A program made the position numbers and the translations under genes. Below the pieces are notes generated by a model, which was given only the letters and a program-made list of their open reading frames with translations, was not told the DNA's origin and made no database searches. Positions 7,220 to 15,727 of a stretch of DNA of 64,000 bases are shown here, piece after piece. Every line of letters starts with the position of its first letter. The stretch's first letter is position 1. Source of the DNA: DASQPR01 sp963797605. Its GTDB lineage: Bacteria > Actinomycetota > Actinomycetes > Mycobacteriales > Micromonosporaceae. The stretch spans positions 124,001 to 188,000 of the forward strand of contig CAWCPX010000016.1 in NCBI GenBank assembly GCA_963797605.1. The letters are read 5' to 3'.

Positions 7220-9678
7220 GCACGGGCCTCACTGTCGATCGGAGCGTGGTCGTCTGGCTCGGATGCCGTGGCCTGGCCGTCATCGATCGGACCGGCAGCC
7301 TTCGGGCCAGCAACCTCAGGGCCGGCAACCTCAGGGCCAGCAACCTCAGGGGCGGCAACCTGCGGGCCGTGGCCGTTGGCACCTGCCTCCAAACCTATCG
7401 CGCCGTTAGAGGTCGCTCGGGCCTCATCGACGGTCACCCCACCGAACGCGCCGCCGTGCCCGGCGTGGCTGGTCGGTCCGGTTACCGGCGGGAGCAACGC
7501 GTGCACCCGCTCCCGGACCGCGAACGCGATCACGTCGACTGGATCGGCGGCGTTGACGACGAGGTAACGGGCCGGATCGGCGGCGGCGAGATCGAGAAAG
7601 CCACGCCGGACGCGCTGGTGGAAGGCGGTCGGCTCGGCCTCCAGCCGATCGGCACCGCCCCGGTCGGCGACGCGCTGCAAACCCTCGGTCGGATCGATGT
7701 CGAGCAACACCACCAGATCGGGTCGCAGACCGTCAGTCGCCCATCGGGAGAGCCACCGGATCTCCTCCAGCGGCAGCGTGCGGCCGGCTCCCTGATAGGC
7801 CAGCGAGGAGTCGATGTAGCGGTCGGAGATGACGACGGTGCCACGCTTCAACGCCGGATCGATCACGGTGGCTACGTGGTGGGCGCGATCGGCGGCGTAC
7901 AGCAGGGCTTCGGCACGGGGCGTCAGGGGCGGACCGTCCTCGGCTGACGCGTGGTCGAGCACGAGACTCCGGATCTGCCGCCCGACCTGCGTCGCGCCCG
8001 GCTCCCGTGTGACCAGGACGGCTCTGCCGTAGGCCTCAAGTGCCGCGGCGAGCCGCCGGACCTGCGTCGACTTGCCGGCTCCCTCGCCACCCTCGAAGAC
8101 GATGAAACGGCCCGGGCCATCGAGCGGACGGCCGCCGTCGACCAGGTGCGGCAGCGGCGCGCCGGCGGTCGGGACGCCGAGCGGTTCGCCGCGGAGCGAC
8201 GCGATGATGTCGGCGAACAGGGAGACTCCGGGTTTATCGTCCATCTGCCGGAGCGCGCCGAGACCCGCCACGATGCCGAAAACGCCGGCGGCGAGCAGGA
8301 GCGGACGCGTCGTCGACACGGTGAACCCGAGAAGGCGCCGGGAACCGCCGATGCCGACGAGGAAACTGGAGAGCGAGATCGTCAGCAGCAGCGTGACCTG
8401 GGTGCCGGTCTGGATGAACGCGAACACCCGGCCACGGACGTCGTCGGTGACCTCGGTGCCGAGCAGCGTCGTGCCGGAAAGGAAGGCCATGCCCGCGCCG
8501 ACGCCCACGAGGAGCGCGCCGACCACACCGATCACCAGGTGCCACGCGAACGCGAGCACGGTCACTGACAGCGCGGCGAGGATGATCGACAAGCCGAACC
8601 ACCGCCGCCTCGACAGTGCCCCGACGATGCGTGGACCGGCCACGATGCCGATCGAGAGGCCGATGAAGATGCAGCCGAAGAGGATGTAGAAGGCGAGGTC
8701 GCCGCCGCCGAGCGAGCGGGCATAGAACTGCGCGGTGCCGACGACCACCCCGGCTCCCGCGAAGGCGCCGAGGATGCCGAGCACCAGACCCCGGACGAGC
8801 CGGGTCCGCGCCACGTAGGCCCAACCTGTCACGAACTCGCGCAGCAGCCCCGGCTTCTTGGCCGGCCGCTCCACCGCCCGGCCGCTGATCTCCTTGATGC
8901 CGAAGAAGACGACGAGCGCGGTCGCGAGGAACGTCAGCGCGTTGAAGTAGAGCGCGATGTGGGTGGCGTTGAACGCGCTGGTGGGCGACGTGTGGTGGAT
9001 GCCGCCGACGATCCAGGTGAGCCCGGCGAGCACCGCGACGGCGGAGATCGGCGCGATGCCGTAGGTCGTGGCGAGCGTGAGCTGGTTGGCGGCTTCCAAC
9101 CGGCCGTGTGGGATCAGGTTGGGCACCGACGATTCCTTGGCCGGCGCCCAGACCATCTGCAACGTCTCGATGATGAAGGTGGCGACCGCGGCCCAGGCCA
9201 CGATCACGGCCGGATCGCTGGTCAGCACGCTCACGAACGGGATCGACGCGAACAGGACGAACCGCGCGACGTCGCAGATGACCATCGTGTAGCGGCGGTC
9301 CCACCGGTCGGCGATGACGCCCGCGACCGGGCCCAGCACCAGCGCCGGCAGCATGCGCACGGCGATCACACCACCGAACGCCGCACCCTTCGCCGCGTCG
9401 CCGCTGACCTGCTGGGCGGCGAACGTCGAGGTGGCCAGCAAGCCGAGCCAGTCACCAAGGGACGAAAGCCCGAGAACGGCCCACAACCGACGAAACGCCC
9501 GAATCTGCAACACGGCCCGCACCGGGCCGAAACCGGTCCCATCCTCGTGGGTAGCACCGGCTGGCTGCACCGCTTCCACCCCTGGCTTCTCCCCACCCGC
9601 AAACCATGGACAGCCGGCTTCCACGGTGCCGCCGGCCGCTGACTTACCCACTGTAGACGCGGCGGCGGACAACTCCAT
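7216..9678 (-). CDS. tmk: Bifunctional MFS transporter / thymidylate kinase
   Basis: This protein of about 820 residues joins an N-terminal major facilitator domain (about residues 55-470, some 12 membrane helices, with PVAGVIADRWDRR in the loop) to a complete dTMP kinase (about 520-735). The kinase shows the P-loop FEGGEGAGKST, the DR(Y/H) motif DRYIDSSLAYQG and a lid region. The kinase makes dTDP for DNA synthesis; the transporter substrate is unknown. The C-terminal tail (about 740-824) is low complexity and contains a five-residue PEVAG repeat. The ATG at 9678 is preferred over the in-frame TTG at 9690; neither has a strong ribosome site. The gene is coupled to holB by an ATGA overlap and lies only 55 bp from a divergent gene. 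The fusion is a known actinobacterial arrangement. Confidence 0.93.
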   Translation of the reverse strand: MELSAAASTVGKSAAGGTVEAGCPWFAGGEKPGVEAVQPAGATHEDGTGFGPVRAVLQIRAFRRLWAVLGLSSLGDWLGLLATSTFAAQQVSGDAAKGAAFGGVIAVRMLPALVLGPVAGVIADRWDRRYTMVICDVARFVLFASIPFVSVLTSDPAVIVAWAAVATFIIETLQMVWAPAKESSVPNLIPHGRLEAANQLTLATTYGIAPISAVAVLAGLTWIVGGIHHTSPTSAFNATHIALYFNALTFLATALVVFFGIKEISGRAVERPAKKPGLLREFVTGWAYVARTRLVRGLVLGILGAFAGAGVVVGTAQFYARSLGGGDLAFYILFGCIFIGLSIGIVAGPRIVGALSRRRWFGLSIILAALSVTVLAFAWHLVIGVVGALLVGVGAGMAFLSGTTLLGTEVTDDVRGRVFAFIQTGTQVTLLLTISLSSFLVGIGGSRRLLGFTVSTTRPLLLAAGVFGIVAGLGALRQMDDKPGVSLFADIIASLRGEPLGVPTAGAPLPHLVDGGRPLDGPGRFIVFEGGEGAGKSTQVRRLAAALEAYGRAVLVTREPGATQVGRQIRSLVLDHASAEDGPPLTPRAEALLYAADRAHHVATVIDPALKRGTVVISDRYIDSSLAYQGAGRTLPLEEIRWLSRWATDGLRPDLVVLLDIDPTEGLQRVADRGGADRLEAEPTAFHQRVRRGFLDLAAADPARYLVVNAADPVDVIAFAVRERVHALLPPVTGPTSHAGHGGAFGGVTVDEARATSNGAIGLEAGANGHGPQVAAPEVAGPEVAGPEVAGPKAAGPIDDGQATASEPDDHAPIDSEARA
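7296..7371. repeat. 15-bp tandem repeat inside the kinase tail
   Basis: About five units built on GCAACCTCAGGGCCG repeat every 15 bases and encode PEVAG-type pentapeptides in the C-terminal tail of the MFS-dTMP kinase. The period is a multiple of three, so copy number can change without breaking the frame. Confidence 0.75.
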
Positions 9679-9721
9679 GAAAGCCGTCAAGCGAAGGTTC
9701 CGCAGGCGGGTGTACCGCGAC

Positions 9722-9727
9722 TATGGT
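9722..9727 (+). promoter_or_regulatory. Putative leaderless -10 box (TATGGT)
   Basis: TATGGT ends six bases before the GTG start at 9734, and no ribosome site precedes that start. This spacing places the transcription start at the GTG itself, as in leaderless actinobacterial mRNAs. The whole gap to the divergent tmk fusion gene is 55 bp. Confidence 0.45.
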
Positions 9728-9733
9728 TGCGCC

Positions 9734-10966
9734 GTGCCCCACGCTAACGATGATCACCTGGTGGAGGCCGCGGAAGCACGTCGCGGCCGGTTCGACGCCG
9801 CGACTTCGGCCCTGGATCCGCCGTTCGCGATCATCGATCTTGCCGCATTCGACGCGAACGCGGCGGCGCTGGAAAAGCGGGCCGCCGGCGTGCCGATCCG
9901 CATCGCCAGCAAGTCCCTGCGGAGCCGCGACCTGATCCGCCGTGCCCTCGACCGGCCCGGCTGGCACGGCGTCATGGCCTTCACGATCCCTGAGGCGATC
10001 TGGCTGGTCGAGGGTGGCACGTGCGACGACGTCCTGGTGGCGTACCCGTCCGCCGATCGGGCCGCGCTCCGGCGGATGGCGACCGATCCAGCACTCGCGG
10101 CCACGATCACGATCATGGTCGACGGCGTCGAACAGCTCGACTTCATCGACGCCGCGGTGCCGCCGCGCGAACGCGAGCAGATCCGGCTGTGCATCGACCT
10201 CGACGCGTCGTGGAAACCGGCCGGCGGGAAGCTGCACGTGGGCGTACGCCGATCCCCGATCCACTCGCCGGCTCAGGCGGCCGCGCTGGCCGCCGCGATC
10301 TCGGAGCGGGCCGGGTTCCGGCTGGTCGCCGTCATGTCCTACGAGGCACAAATCGCCGGTCTCGGTGACGCGCCGCCCGGGCGGGCGCTGCGTGGCGCCG
10401 CGATTCGGGTGATGCAGCGCCGGTCACTGCCGGAGATCATCGCCCGGCGAGGCGCTGTGGTGGCCGCCGTTCGGCAGCACGCCGACCTGGAGTTCGTCAA
10501 CGGTGGCGGCACCGGCAGCATCGCCGAGACCGCCGCTGACCCGTCAGTCACCGAGGTCACCGCGGGTTCGGGGCTCTACGGGCCGACGCTTTTCGACGGA
10601 TACAGCGCATGGCGACCCGTACCGTCCGCGTATTTCGCATTGTCCGTCGTGCGCCGGCCGGCAGCCCACATCGTGACCGTGCTCGGCGGTGGCTGGGTCG
10701 CCTCGGGCGAAGCGGGCGTCGCCCGGCTGCCCAGCCCCGTGCTCCCCGCCGGCCTCGGCCTGATCAAGACCGAGGGCACCGGCGAGGTGCAGACGCCGCT
10801 CACCGGCCCGGTCGCCGATACGTTACGGATCGGCGACCGGGTCTGGTTCCGCCATGCGAAGGCGGGCGAACTCTGCGAACACGTGGACAATCTGCAGCTC
10901 ATCGACGGTGACCGGATCACCGGGGAAGCGCTGACCTATCGGGGTGAGCAAAAAACGTTCCTCTAA
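9734..10966 (+). CDS. PLP-dependent amino acid deaminase/aldolase (alanine racemase N-terminal fold)
   Basis: This 410-residue enzyme has an N-terminal alanine racemase-type barrel, with the likely PLP lysine in IRIASKSLRSRDL. A C-terminal domain follows, of the kind found in D-threonine aldolase and D-serine dehydratase-like proteins, with a metal-site-like HAKAGELCEH stretch. The reaction is probably aldol cleavage or deamination of a D-3-hydroxy amino acid; the exact substrate cannot be read from sequence. GTG at 9734 is chosen because family homology begins soon after and a -10 box stands directly before it. It is divergent from the MFS-dTMP kinase gene and followed by a convergent TetR gene. 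The family is clear and the substrate open. Confidence 0.85.
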   Translation: MPHANDDHLVEAAEARRGRFDAATSALDPPFAIIDLAAFDANAAALEKRAAGVPIRIASKSLRSRDLIRRALDRPGWHGVMAFTIPEAIWLVEGGTCDDVLVAYPSADRAALRRMATDPALAATITIMVDGVEQLDFIDAAVPPREREQIRLCIDLDASWKPAGGKLHVGVRRSPIHSPAQAAALAAAISERAGFRLVAVMSYEAQIAGLGDAPPGRALRGAAIRVMQRRSLPEIIARRGAVVAAVRQHADLEFVNGGGTGSIAETAADPSVTEVTAGSGLYGPTLFDGYSAWRPVPSAYFALSVVRRPAAHIVTVLGGGWVASGEAGVARLPSPVLPAGLGLIKTEGTGEVQTPLTGPVADTLRIGDRVWFRHAKAGELCEHVDNLQLIDGDRITGEALTYRGEQKTFL

Positions 10967-10995
10967 CCGTCCGGCGGGAGCGGTGAGCGGAGTGC

Positions 10996-11793
10996 TCAGA
11001 CGTGCACGTGCTGTTGCAGATAATCCCGGATCAGCGATTTCGCCTCAGCCAGGACCCTTTCGTCGCCGTGTGGGTCACGACGGAACGCGAGCTTGATCAG
11101 CGCGTCCGCGGTCTCCACGGCCATCGCGATCGGGAAGTCGATGTCGGCCCGGCTCGACAGGTTGCTGAACGCGTCGTTGAGCAGAGCCGTCAGCGCTTCC
11201 GCGATCACTTCGTTGTTGTCTTTGTCCTCGTCGAGCAGATGGACGTCGACAACGTCGCCGAAGTGCAGCGTCTTGAATCCCGGCACCTCGCGATGCATCT
11301 GGATGTATTCGTCGATGGCCGCGTCGACCCCGTCCCACCAATGGGAGAACTGCGAGTCGGCGAACCGGGCCGTGATCCGGCTCAGGTAGGCCTCGAGGTT
11401 CCGCAGTGTCAATGCCTGCACCACTGCGCGCTTGTCCGGGAAGAACTGGTAGATCGAGCCGATGGCGACTCCGGCCCGTTCGGCGAGCAACGTGGTCGTG
11501 AGCGCCTCATAACCCATCTCGTCGACGAGTTCGGCGCATGCGTCGAGCATTCGCGCGACTCGCGCTACGCTCCGACCCTGCACCGGCACCCGCCGGAGTG
11601 GGCCGCTCGGTGCCGCGCTCTCAGCCGATACGGCATCGGGGGCCGCGTCGACCGTCGTGTGGGCGACCGCGGCGCCGGAGGTAACGCCGACGTCGCTCGC
11701 TGTGTCGCCCGAGGCGGCGGGCGCCGCGTCGGGCGGGGTTCCAGCGACGGCCGGTTGAACCGGCAGAGTCGCGTGGGAAGCCTGAGTTGTCAC
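10996..11793 (-). CDS. TetR/AcrR family transcriptional regulator
   Basis: This 265-residue regulator carries a TetR helix-turn-helix (LAERAGVAIGSIYQFFPDK) followed by a helical ligand-binding domain. About 70 alanine/proline/threonine-rich residues precede the DNA-binding domain, which is unusual for the family. The frame is open up to 12012, but the GTG at 11793 has GGAG seven bases before it and avoids overlapping the divergent gene, so it is taken as the start. The gene is transcribed away from a sugar-lactone oxidase at 11973. The shared intergenic region carries three copies of GCGTAC, making that oxidase the likely regulated gene. The ligand is unknown. Confidence 0.87.
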   Translation of the reverse strand: MTTQASHATLPVQPAVAGTPPDAAPAASGDTASDVGVTSGAAVAHTTVDAAPDAVSAESAAPSGPLRRVPVQGRSVARVARMLDACAELVDEMGYEALTTTLLAERAGVAIGSIYQFFPDKRAVVQALTLRNLEAYLSRITARFADSQFSHWWDGVDAAIDEYIQMHREVPGFKTLHFGDVVDVHLLDEDKDNNEVIAEALTALLNDAFSNLSSRADIDFPIAMAVETADALIKLAFRRDPHGDERVLAEAKSLIRDYLQQHVHV

Positions 11794-11901
11794 GTGCCAC
11801 TCCTGTTGTGCGGCAGCCACGCAGAGGTCAAAGAAACCGTCTCCGAGGCTGGCGTTGAAAAGTTCTACTGATCCAACGAGCGCGGAGCGACAACGCCACT
11901 G

Positions 11902-11936
11902 GCGTACTTGACATCTATGTACGCGAGGCGTACTCA
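11902..11936 (+). promoter_or_regulatory. Promoter and candidate TetR operator between the regulator and oxidase genes
   Basis: A perfect -35 hexamer TTGACA (11908-11913) lies 17 bp before a weak -10 box (TACTCA, 11931-11936). The -35 box is bracketed by GCGTAC (11902-11907) and its inverse GTACGC (11919-11924), and a third GCGTAC stands at 11929-11934. A repressor bound here would cover the promoter of the oxidase gene. Assignment to the adjacent TetR protein is inference. Confidence 0.55.
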
Positions 11937-11972
11937 CATTAGAATTCTTCCGGCCCATGGAGGTTCCACCGA

Positions 11973-13322
11973 ATGAGCGCCCCCGCACCCGACTCGGCCC
12001 GTCTGACCTCACCTGGCGGACAGGCCGGCAATGCGTGGTCGAACTGGGCCGGAAATCAGCGGGTGACCGCGTCGCAGGTGGCTCGACCGGGCAACCCGGA
12101 CGAGGTCCGCGCCACGATCGCGGCGGCTGCGGCGGCCGGTTCCACGATCAAGGCCATCGGCGCTGGCCACTCCTTTACGGCGGCGGCGGTGACCGACGGC
12201 GTACGCGTGCATCTCGATAATCTGGCCGATCTGATCGCCGTTGATCGGGAGCGCAAACAGGTCACGGTCGGCGCCGGCATGCGCCTGCACGCCCTCAACG
12301 ACCTGCTCGCCGCGAACGATCTGGCCCTCGCGAACCTGGGCGATATCGATGTACAAACGATCTCCGGCGCGATCTCCACGGGCACGCACGGTACCGGAGC
12401 GGAACTCGGTTGCCTATCGACGTTCGTGGTTGGATTGACTATCGCCACGGGCACCGGCGACGTCATTCGGTGTTCGGCGACCGAGCACGCCGACGTGTTT
12501 GCGGCAGCGCGCGTCGGAGTCGGCGCGCTCGGCATCATCATCGATGTCACATTGCAATGCGTCGACGCGTTCACGCTCCGCGCCGACGAGCGCCCGGGGC
12601 TGCTGCGCGACGCGTTCGGCGACCTGGAATCGCTCATCGCCGACAACGACCACTTCGAGATGTACTGGTTTCCCTACACCGACCGGGTGCAACTCAAGCG
12701 CAATAACCGGGTGCCGGTGGCCGACCAGCCGCTGCCGACCATCAAGGGCTGGCTCGACGACGAATTCCTGCCGAACACCGTCTTCGGCGGCGTCTGCCGG
12801 ATCGGGCGCGCGATGCCGGCGCTCGTGCCCGGGATCAGCCGCGTCGCCGCTCGGGCCCTGTCCGCCCGGGTCTACACCGACCGGTCCGACCGGGTCTTCT
12901 GCACGCCGCGCCGGGTCCGGTTCACGGAGATGGAGTACGGCCTGCCCCGCGAGGCGCTACCGGAGGCGTTCGCGGCACTCCGGAAGATCGTCGACGGGCT
13001 GCCATTCAAGATCGCGTTCCCGGTCGAGATCCGGTTCACCGCCGCCGACGACATCTGGCTCTCGCACGGACACGGCCGGGAAAGCGCGTACATCGCGATC
13101 CACCAGTTCGTCGGCATGCCTTACGAGCCATACATGCGGGCCTTCGAGAAGGTCACGACAGGACTCGGCGGCCGGCCGCACTGGGGCAAACTGCACTGGC
13201 GCGACGCCGAATCGCTCCGAGCCGTCTATCCGAAGTTCGACGACTTCCTGGCCGTACGCGATCGGCTCGACCCCGACCGGATCTTCGCGAACGACTACAC
13301 GCGGCGGATCTTCGGCGACTGA
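11973..13322 (+). CDS. FAD-linked aldonolactone oxidase (D-arabinono-1,4-lactone oxidase family)
   Basis: A 449-residue flavoprotein of the vanillyl-alcohol oxidase superfamily. The FAD-binding half shows IGAGHSFTAAAVTDG and STGTHGTG. The C-terminal half is the ALO domain, with the diagnostic PHWGKLHW near residue 405. These enzymes oxidise sugar lactones such as L-gulono- or D-arabinono-1,4-lactone, or alditols. Which substrate applies here, and whether oxygen or another acceptor is used, is unknown. The gene follows a promoter with TetR-like operator repeats and is divergent from a TetR gene. It lies 48 bp before the menaquinone decarboxylase gene and might be co-transcribed with it. Confidence 0.88.
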   Translation: MSAPAPDSARLTSPGGQAGNAWSNWAGNQRVTASQVARPGNPDEVRATIAAAAAAGSTIKAIGAGHSFTAAAVTDGVRVHLDNLADLIAVDRERKQVTVGAGMRLHALNDLLAANDLALANLGDIDVQTISGAISTGTHGTGAELGCLSTFVVGLTIATGTGDVIRCSATEHADVFAAARVGVGALGIIIDVTLQCVDAFTLRADERPGLLRDAFGDLESLIADNDHFEMYWFPYTDRVQLKRNNRVPVADQPLPTIKGWLDDEFLPNTVFGGVCRIGRAMPALVPGISRVAARALSARVYTDRSDRVFCTPRRVRFTEMEYGLPREALPEAFAALRKIVDGLPFKIAFPVEIRFTAADDIWLSHGHGRESAYIAIHQFVGMPYEPYMRAFEKVTTGLGGRPHWGKLHWRDAESLRAVYPKFDDFLAVRDRLDPDRIFANDYTRRIFGD

Positions 13323-13370
13323 GCGGCCCCGGGACGTGTGTGGCGGCAGCCGGTTGCGAGACTAACGACC

Positions 13371-14831
13371 ATGGCGGCGCGCGGCTTTCCCTACGAAGAC
13401 CTCAAAGACTTCCTCGTCGCGCTCGAGCGTGCCGGCGAGTTGAAGCGTGTCACGGTGCCGGTCGACCCGACGCTCGAGATCAGCGAGATCGTGACGCGGA
13501 CGGTCAGGGCCAAGGGCCCGGCGCTGCTCTTCGAGAAGCCGACCCGCGGCGACATGCCCCTCGCGATCAACCTCTTCGGCACCGACAAGCGGATGGCGAT
13601 GGCGCTCGGGGTCGACGACGTCGAGGAGATCGGTGCCCGGATCGGTGAGCTGATCAAGCCGGATCTGACCCCGGGCTGGGCCGGCATCCGAGACGGTTTG
13701 AGCAAGTTGATGCAGCTGAAAGCCGTACCGCCGAAAAAGGTCAAGGGTGCGCCCTGCCAGGAGGTCGTCTACCGCGGCGCCGACGTGGACCTCGACCGGT
13801 TGCCCGGGGTTTGGGTCTGGCCTGACGACGGCGGCATTTACCACAACTACGGCTTAACCCACACGAAGCATCCCGAGACCGGCAAGCGCAACCTCGGCCT
13901 CTACCGGTTGCAGCAGCACTCGAAGAACACGCTCGGCATGCACTGGCAGATCCACAAGGACTCGACCGCCCACCACGCCGTCGCCGAACGCCTCGGCCAG
14001 CGCCTTCCCGTCGCGATCGCGATCGGCTGCGACCCGGTCGTCAGTTACGCCGCGACCGCGCCGCTGCCCGGTGACATCGACGAATACCTGTTCGCCGGGT
14101 TCCTGCGCGGCGAACGGGTCGAGATGGTCGACTGCCTCACGGTGCCGTTGCAGGTGCCGGCACATGCCCAAATCGTTTTAGAGGGGTACGTCGAGCCGGG
14201 CGAACGCGCTCCCGAGGGCCCCTTCGGCGACCACACCGGCTTCTACACGCCGGTCGAGCCGTTCCCGGTGCTGCACATCGAAGCGATCACGACGCAGCGC
14301 GATCCGATCTACCACTCGATCATCACGTCGAAGCCGCCGCAGGAGGACGGCCCGATCGGCCACGCCACCGAGCGCATCTTCCTGCCGCTGATCAAGATGC
14401 TGGTTCCGGACATCCACGACATGGCGCTGCCGGAACCGGGCGTGTTCCACAACTGCCTGATCGTGTCGATCGACAAGCGCTATCCGAAGCACGCGCAGAA
14501 GGTGATGAGCGCGGTCTGGGGCGCCCACCTGCTGTCGCTGACGAAACTCGTGGTCGTGGTCGACGCCGACTGTGACCCGCACGACTATGCCGAGGTCGCG
14601 TTCCGGGCGTTCGGTAACGTCGATTACGCGCACGATCTCGTCGTCACGTCCGGGCCGGTCGATCACCTCGATCACGCGTCGTACCAGCAGTTCTGGGGTG
14701 GCAAGGCGGGCATTGACGCGACACGCAAGACGCGGGCCGAGGGTTATCACCGCGGCTGGCCGGAAGAGATGGTGATGTCACCGTCGGTTGTGGACACCGT
14801 GAACAGACGATGGGCGGAGTACGGGCTGTGA
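13371..14831 (+). CDS. Menaquinone biosynthesis decarboxylase, UbiD family
   Basis: This 486-residue protein belongs to the UbiD group associated with the futalosine menaquinone pathway. It would remove the carboxyl group of the naphthoate ring, using prenylated FMN as cofactor. Family stretches include GPFGDHTGFYTP and AITTQRDPIYHSI. ATG at 13371 begins MAARGFPYEDLKDFL, where homology starts; an earlier in-frame GTG at 13338 adds 11 unlikely residues. Its stop overlaps the GTG of the prenyltransferase gene (GTGA at 14828-14831), so the two are coupled. The flavin prenyltransferase that would supply the cofactor lies at 16981 and mqnE at 25010, which supports the futalosine assignment. Confidence 0.92.
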   Translation: MAARGFPYEDLKDFLVALERAGELKRVTVPVDPTLEISEIVTRTVRAKGPALLFEKPTRGDMPLAINLFGTDKRMAMALGVDDVEEIGARIGELIKPDLTPGWAGIRDGLSKLMQLKAVPPKKVKGAPCQEVVYRGADVDLDRLPGVWVWPDDGGIYHNYGLTHTKHPETGKRNLGLYRLQQHSKNTLGMHWQIHKDSTAHHAVAERLGQRLPVAIAIGCDPVVSYAATAPLPGDIDEYLFAGFLRGERVEMVDCLTVPLQVPAHAQIVLEGYVEPGERAPEGPFGDHTGFYTPVEPFPVLHIEAITTQRDPIYHSIITSKPPQEDGPIGHATERIFLPLIKMLVPDIHDMALPEPGVFHNCLIVSIDKRYPKHAQKVMSAVWGAHLLSLTKLVVVVDADCDPHDYAEVAFRAFGNVDYAHDLVVTSGPVDHLDHASYQQFWGGKAGIDATRKTRAEGYHRGWPEEMVMSPSVVDTVNRRWAEYGL

Positions 14832-15727
14832 CGATTACCGTGCCGGCGGCGGCAACTCCGAACCCGGTCAAAGCGTTTCTCGGGCTCGTCAAGGTGGAGC
14901 ACAGCATCTTCGCGCTGCCGTTCGCCTACATGGCCGCGTTGACCGCGATGGTGCCGCACGTCAACTGGGCGAAGCTGCTGCTCATCACGATCGCGATGGT
15001 CGGCGCGCGGACGTTCGCGATGGCCGCCAATCGGATCCTCGACCGGCACATCGACGCCCGGAACCCGCGTACGGCCGGGCGGGAACTGGTCACCGGCGTA
15101 GTCAGCGTCCGGACCGCGTGGCTCGGTGCCGCTGCGGCGATCGTCGTGTTCCTCGGTGCCGCGGCACTCCTCAACCCGCTGTGTCTCGCGCTGGCGCCGC
15201 TCGCGGTCGTGCCGCTCGTCGTCTACCCGTACGCGAAGCGCTTCACCAACTGGCCGCACGCGATCCTCGGCATCGCTCAGATGATCGGCCCGGTCGGAGC
15301 GTGGATCGCGGTCACCGGCACGCTCGCCGGATCCGGGCCGGCCTGGGTGCTCGGTGCCGCTGTCGGCCTGTGGATCGGCGGCTTCGACCTGATCTACGCC
15401 TGCCAGGACATCGACGTCGACCGGGAGATCGGCGTGCACAGCGTCCCGGCACGGTACGGCGTACGGTTCGCGCTCTACGCCTCCACGGTGGCGCACGTCG
15501 TCACGTTCGCGTTGTTCGTCTGGTTCGGGCAGCTCGTCGGCTTCGGCTGGCCGTGGTGGATCGGGCTCGCCGTGACAGCGGTCGCGTTCGCGTACGAGCA
15601 CGCGATCGTCAAGCCGACCGACCTGTCCCGGGTCAACCGCGCGTTCTTCCAGGCCAACGGCTTCGTCGGGATCGCGTTGTTCGCGTTCGCGCTGATCGAC
15701 CTGGTGTCACGGCTCCATCTGCGCTGA
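14828..15727 (+). CDS. mqnP: Menaquinone biosynthesis prenyltransferase, MqnP/UbiA type
   Basis: A 299-residue integral membrane UbiA-family prenyltransferase with about eight helices. The first Mg-diphosphate motif is NRILDRHID (NxxxDxxxD). The second is in DLIYACQDIDVDREIG. It would attach the isoprenoid tail to the ring made by the futalosine pathway. GTG at 14828 is chosen because it overlaps the stop of the decarboxylase gene and the preceding frame has no better start. The 3' end runs 21 bp into the convergent terpene synthase gene. Confidence 0.9.
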   Translation: MTITVPAAATPNPVKAFLGLVKVEHSIFALPFAYMAALTAMVPHVNWAKLLLITIAMVGARTFAMAANRILDRHIDARNPRTAGRELVTGVVSVRTAWLGAAAAIVVFLGAAALLNPLCLALAPLAVVPLVVYPYAKRFTNWPHAILGIAQMIGPVGAWIAVTGTLAGSGPAWVLGAAVGLWIGGFDLIYACQDIDVDREIGVHSVPARYGVRFALYASTVAHVVTFALFVWFGQLVGFGWPWWIGLAVTAVAFAYEHAIVKPTDLSRVNRAFFQANGFVGIALFAFALIDLVSRLHLR

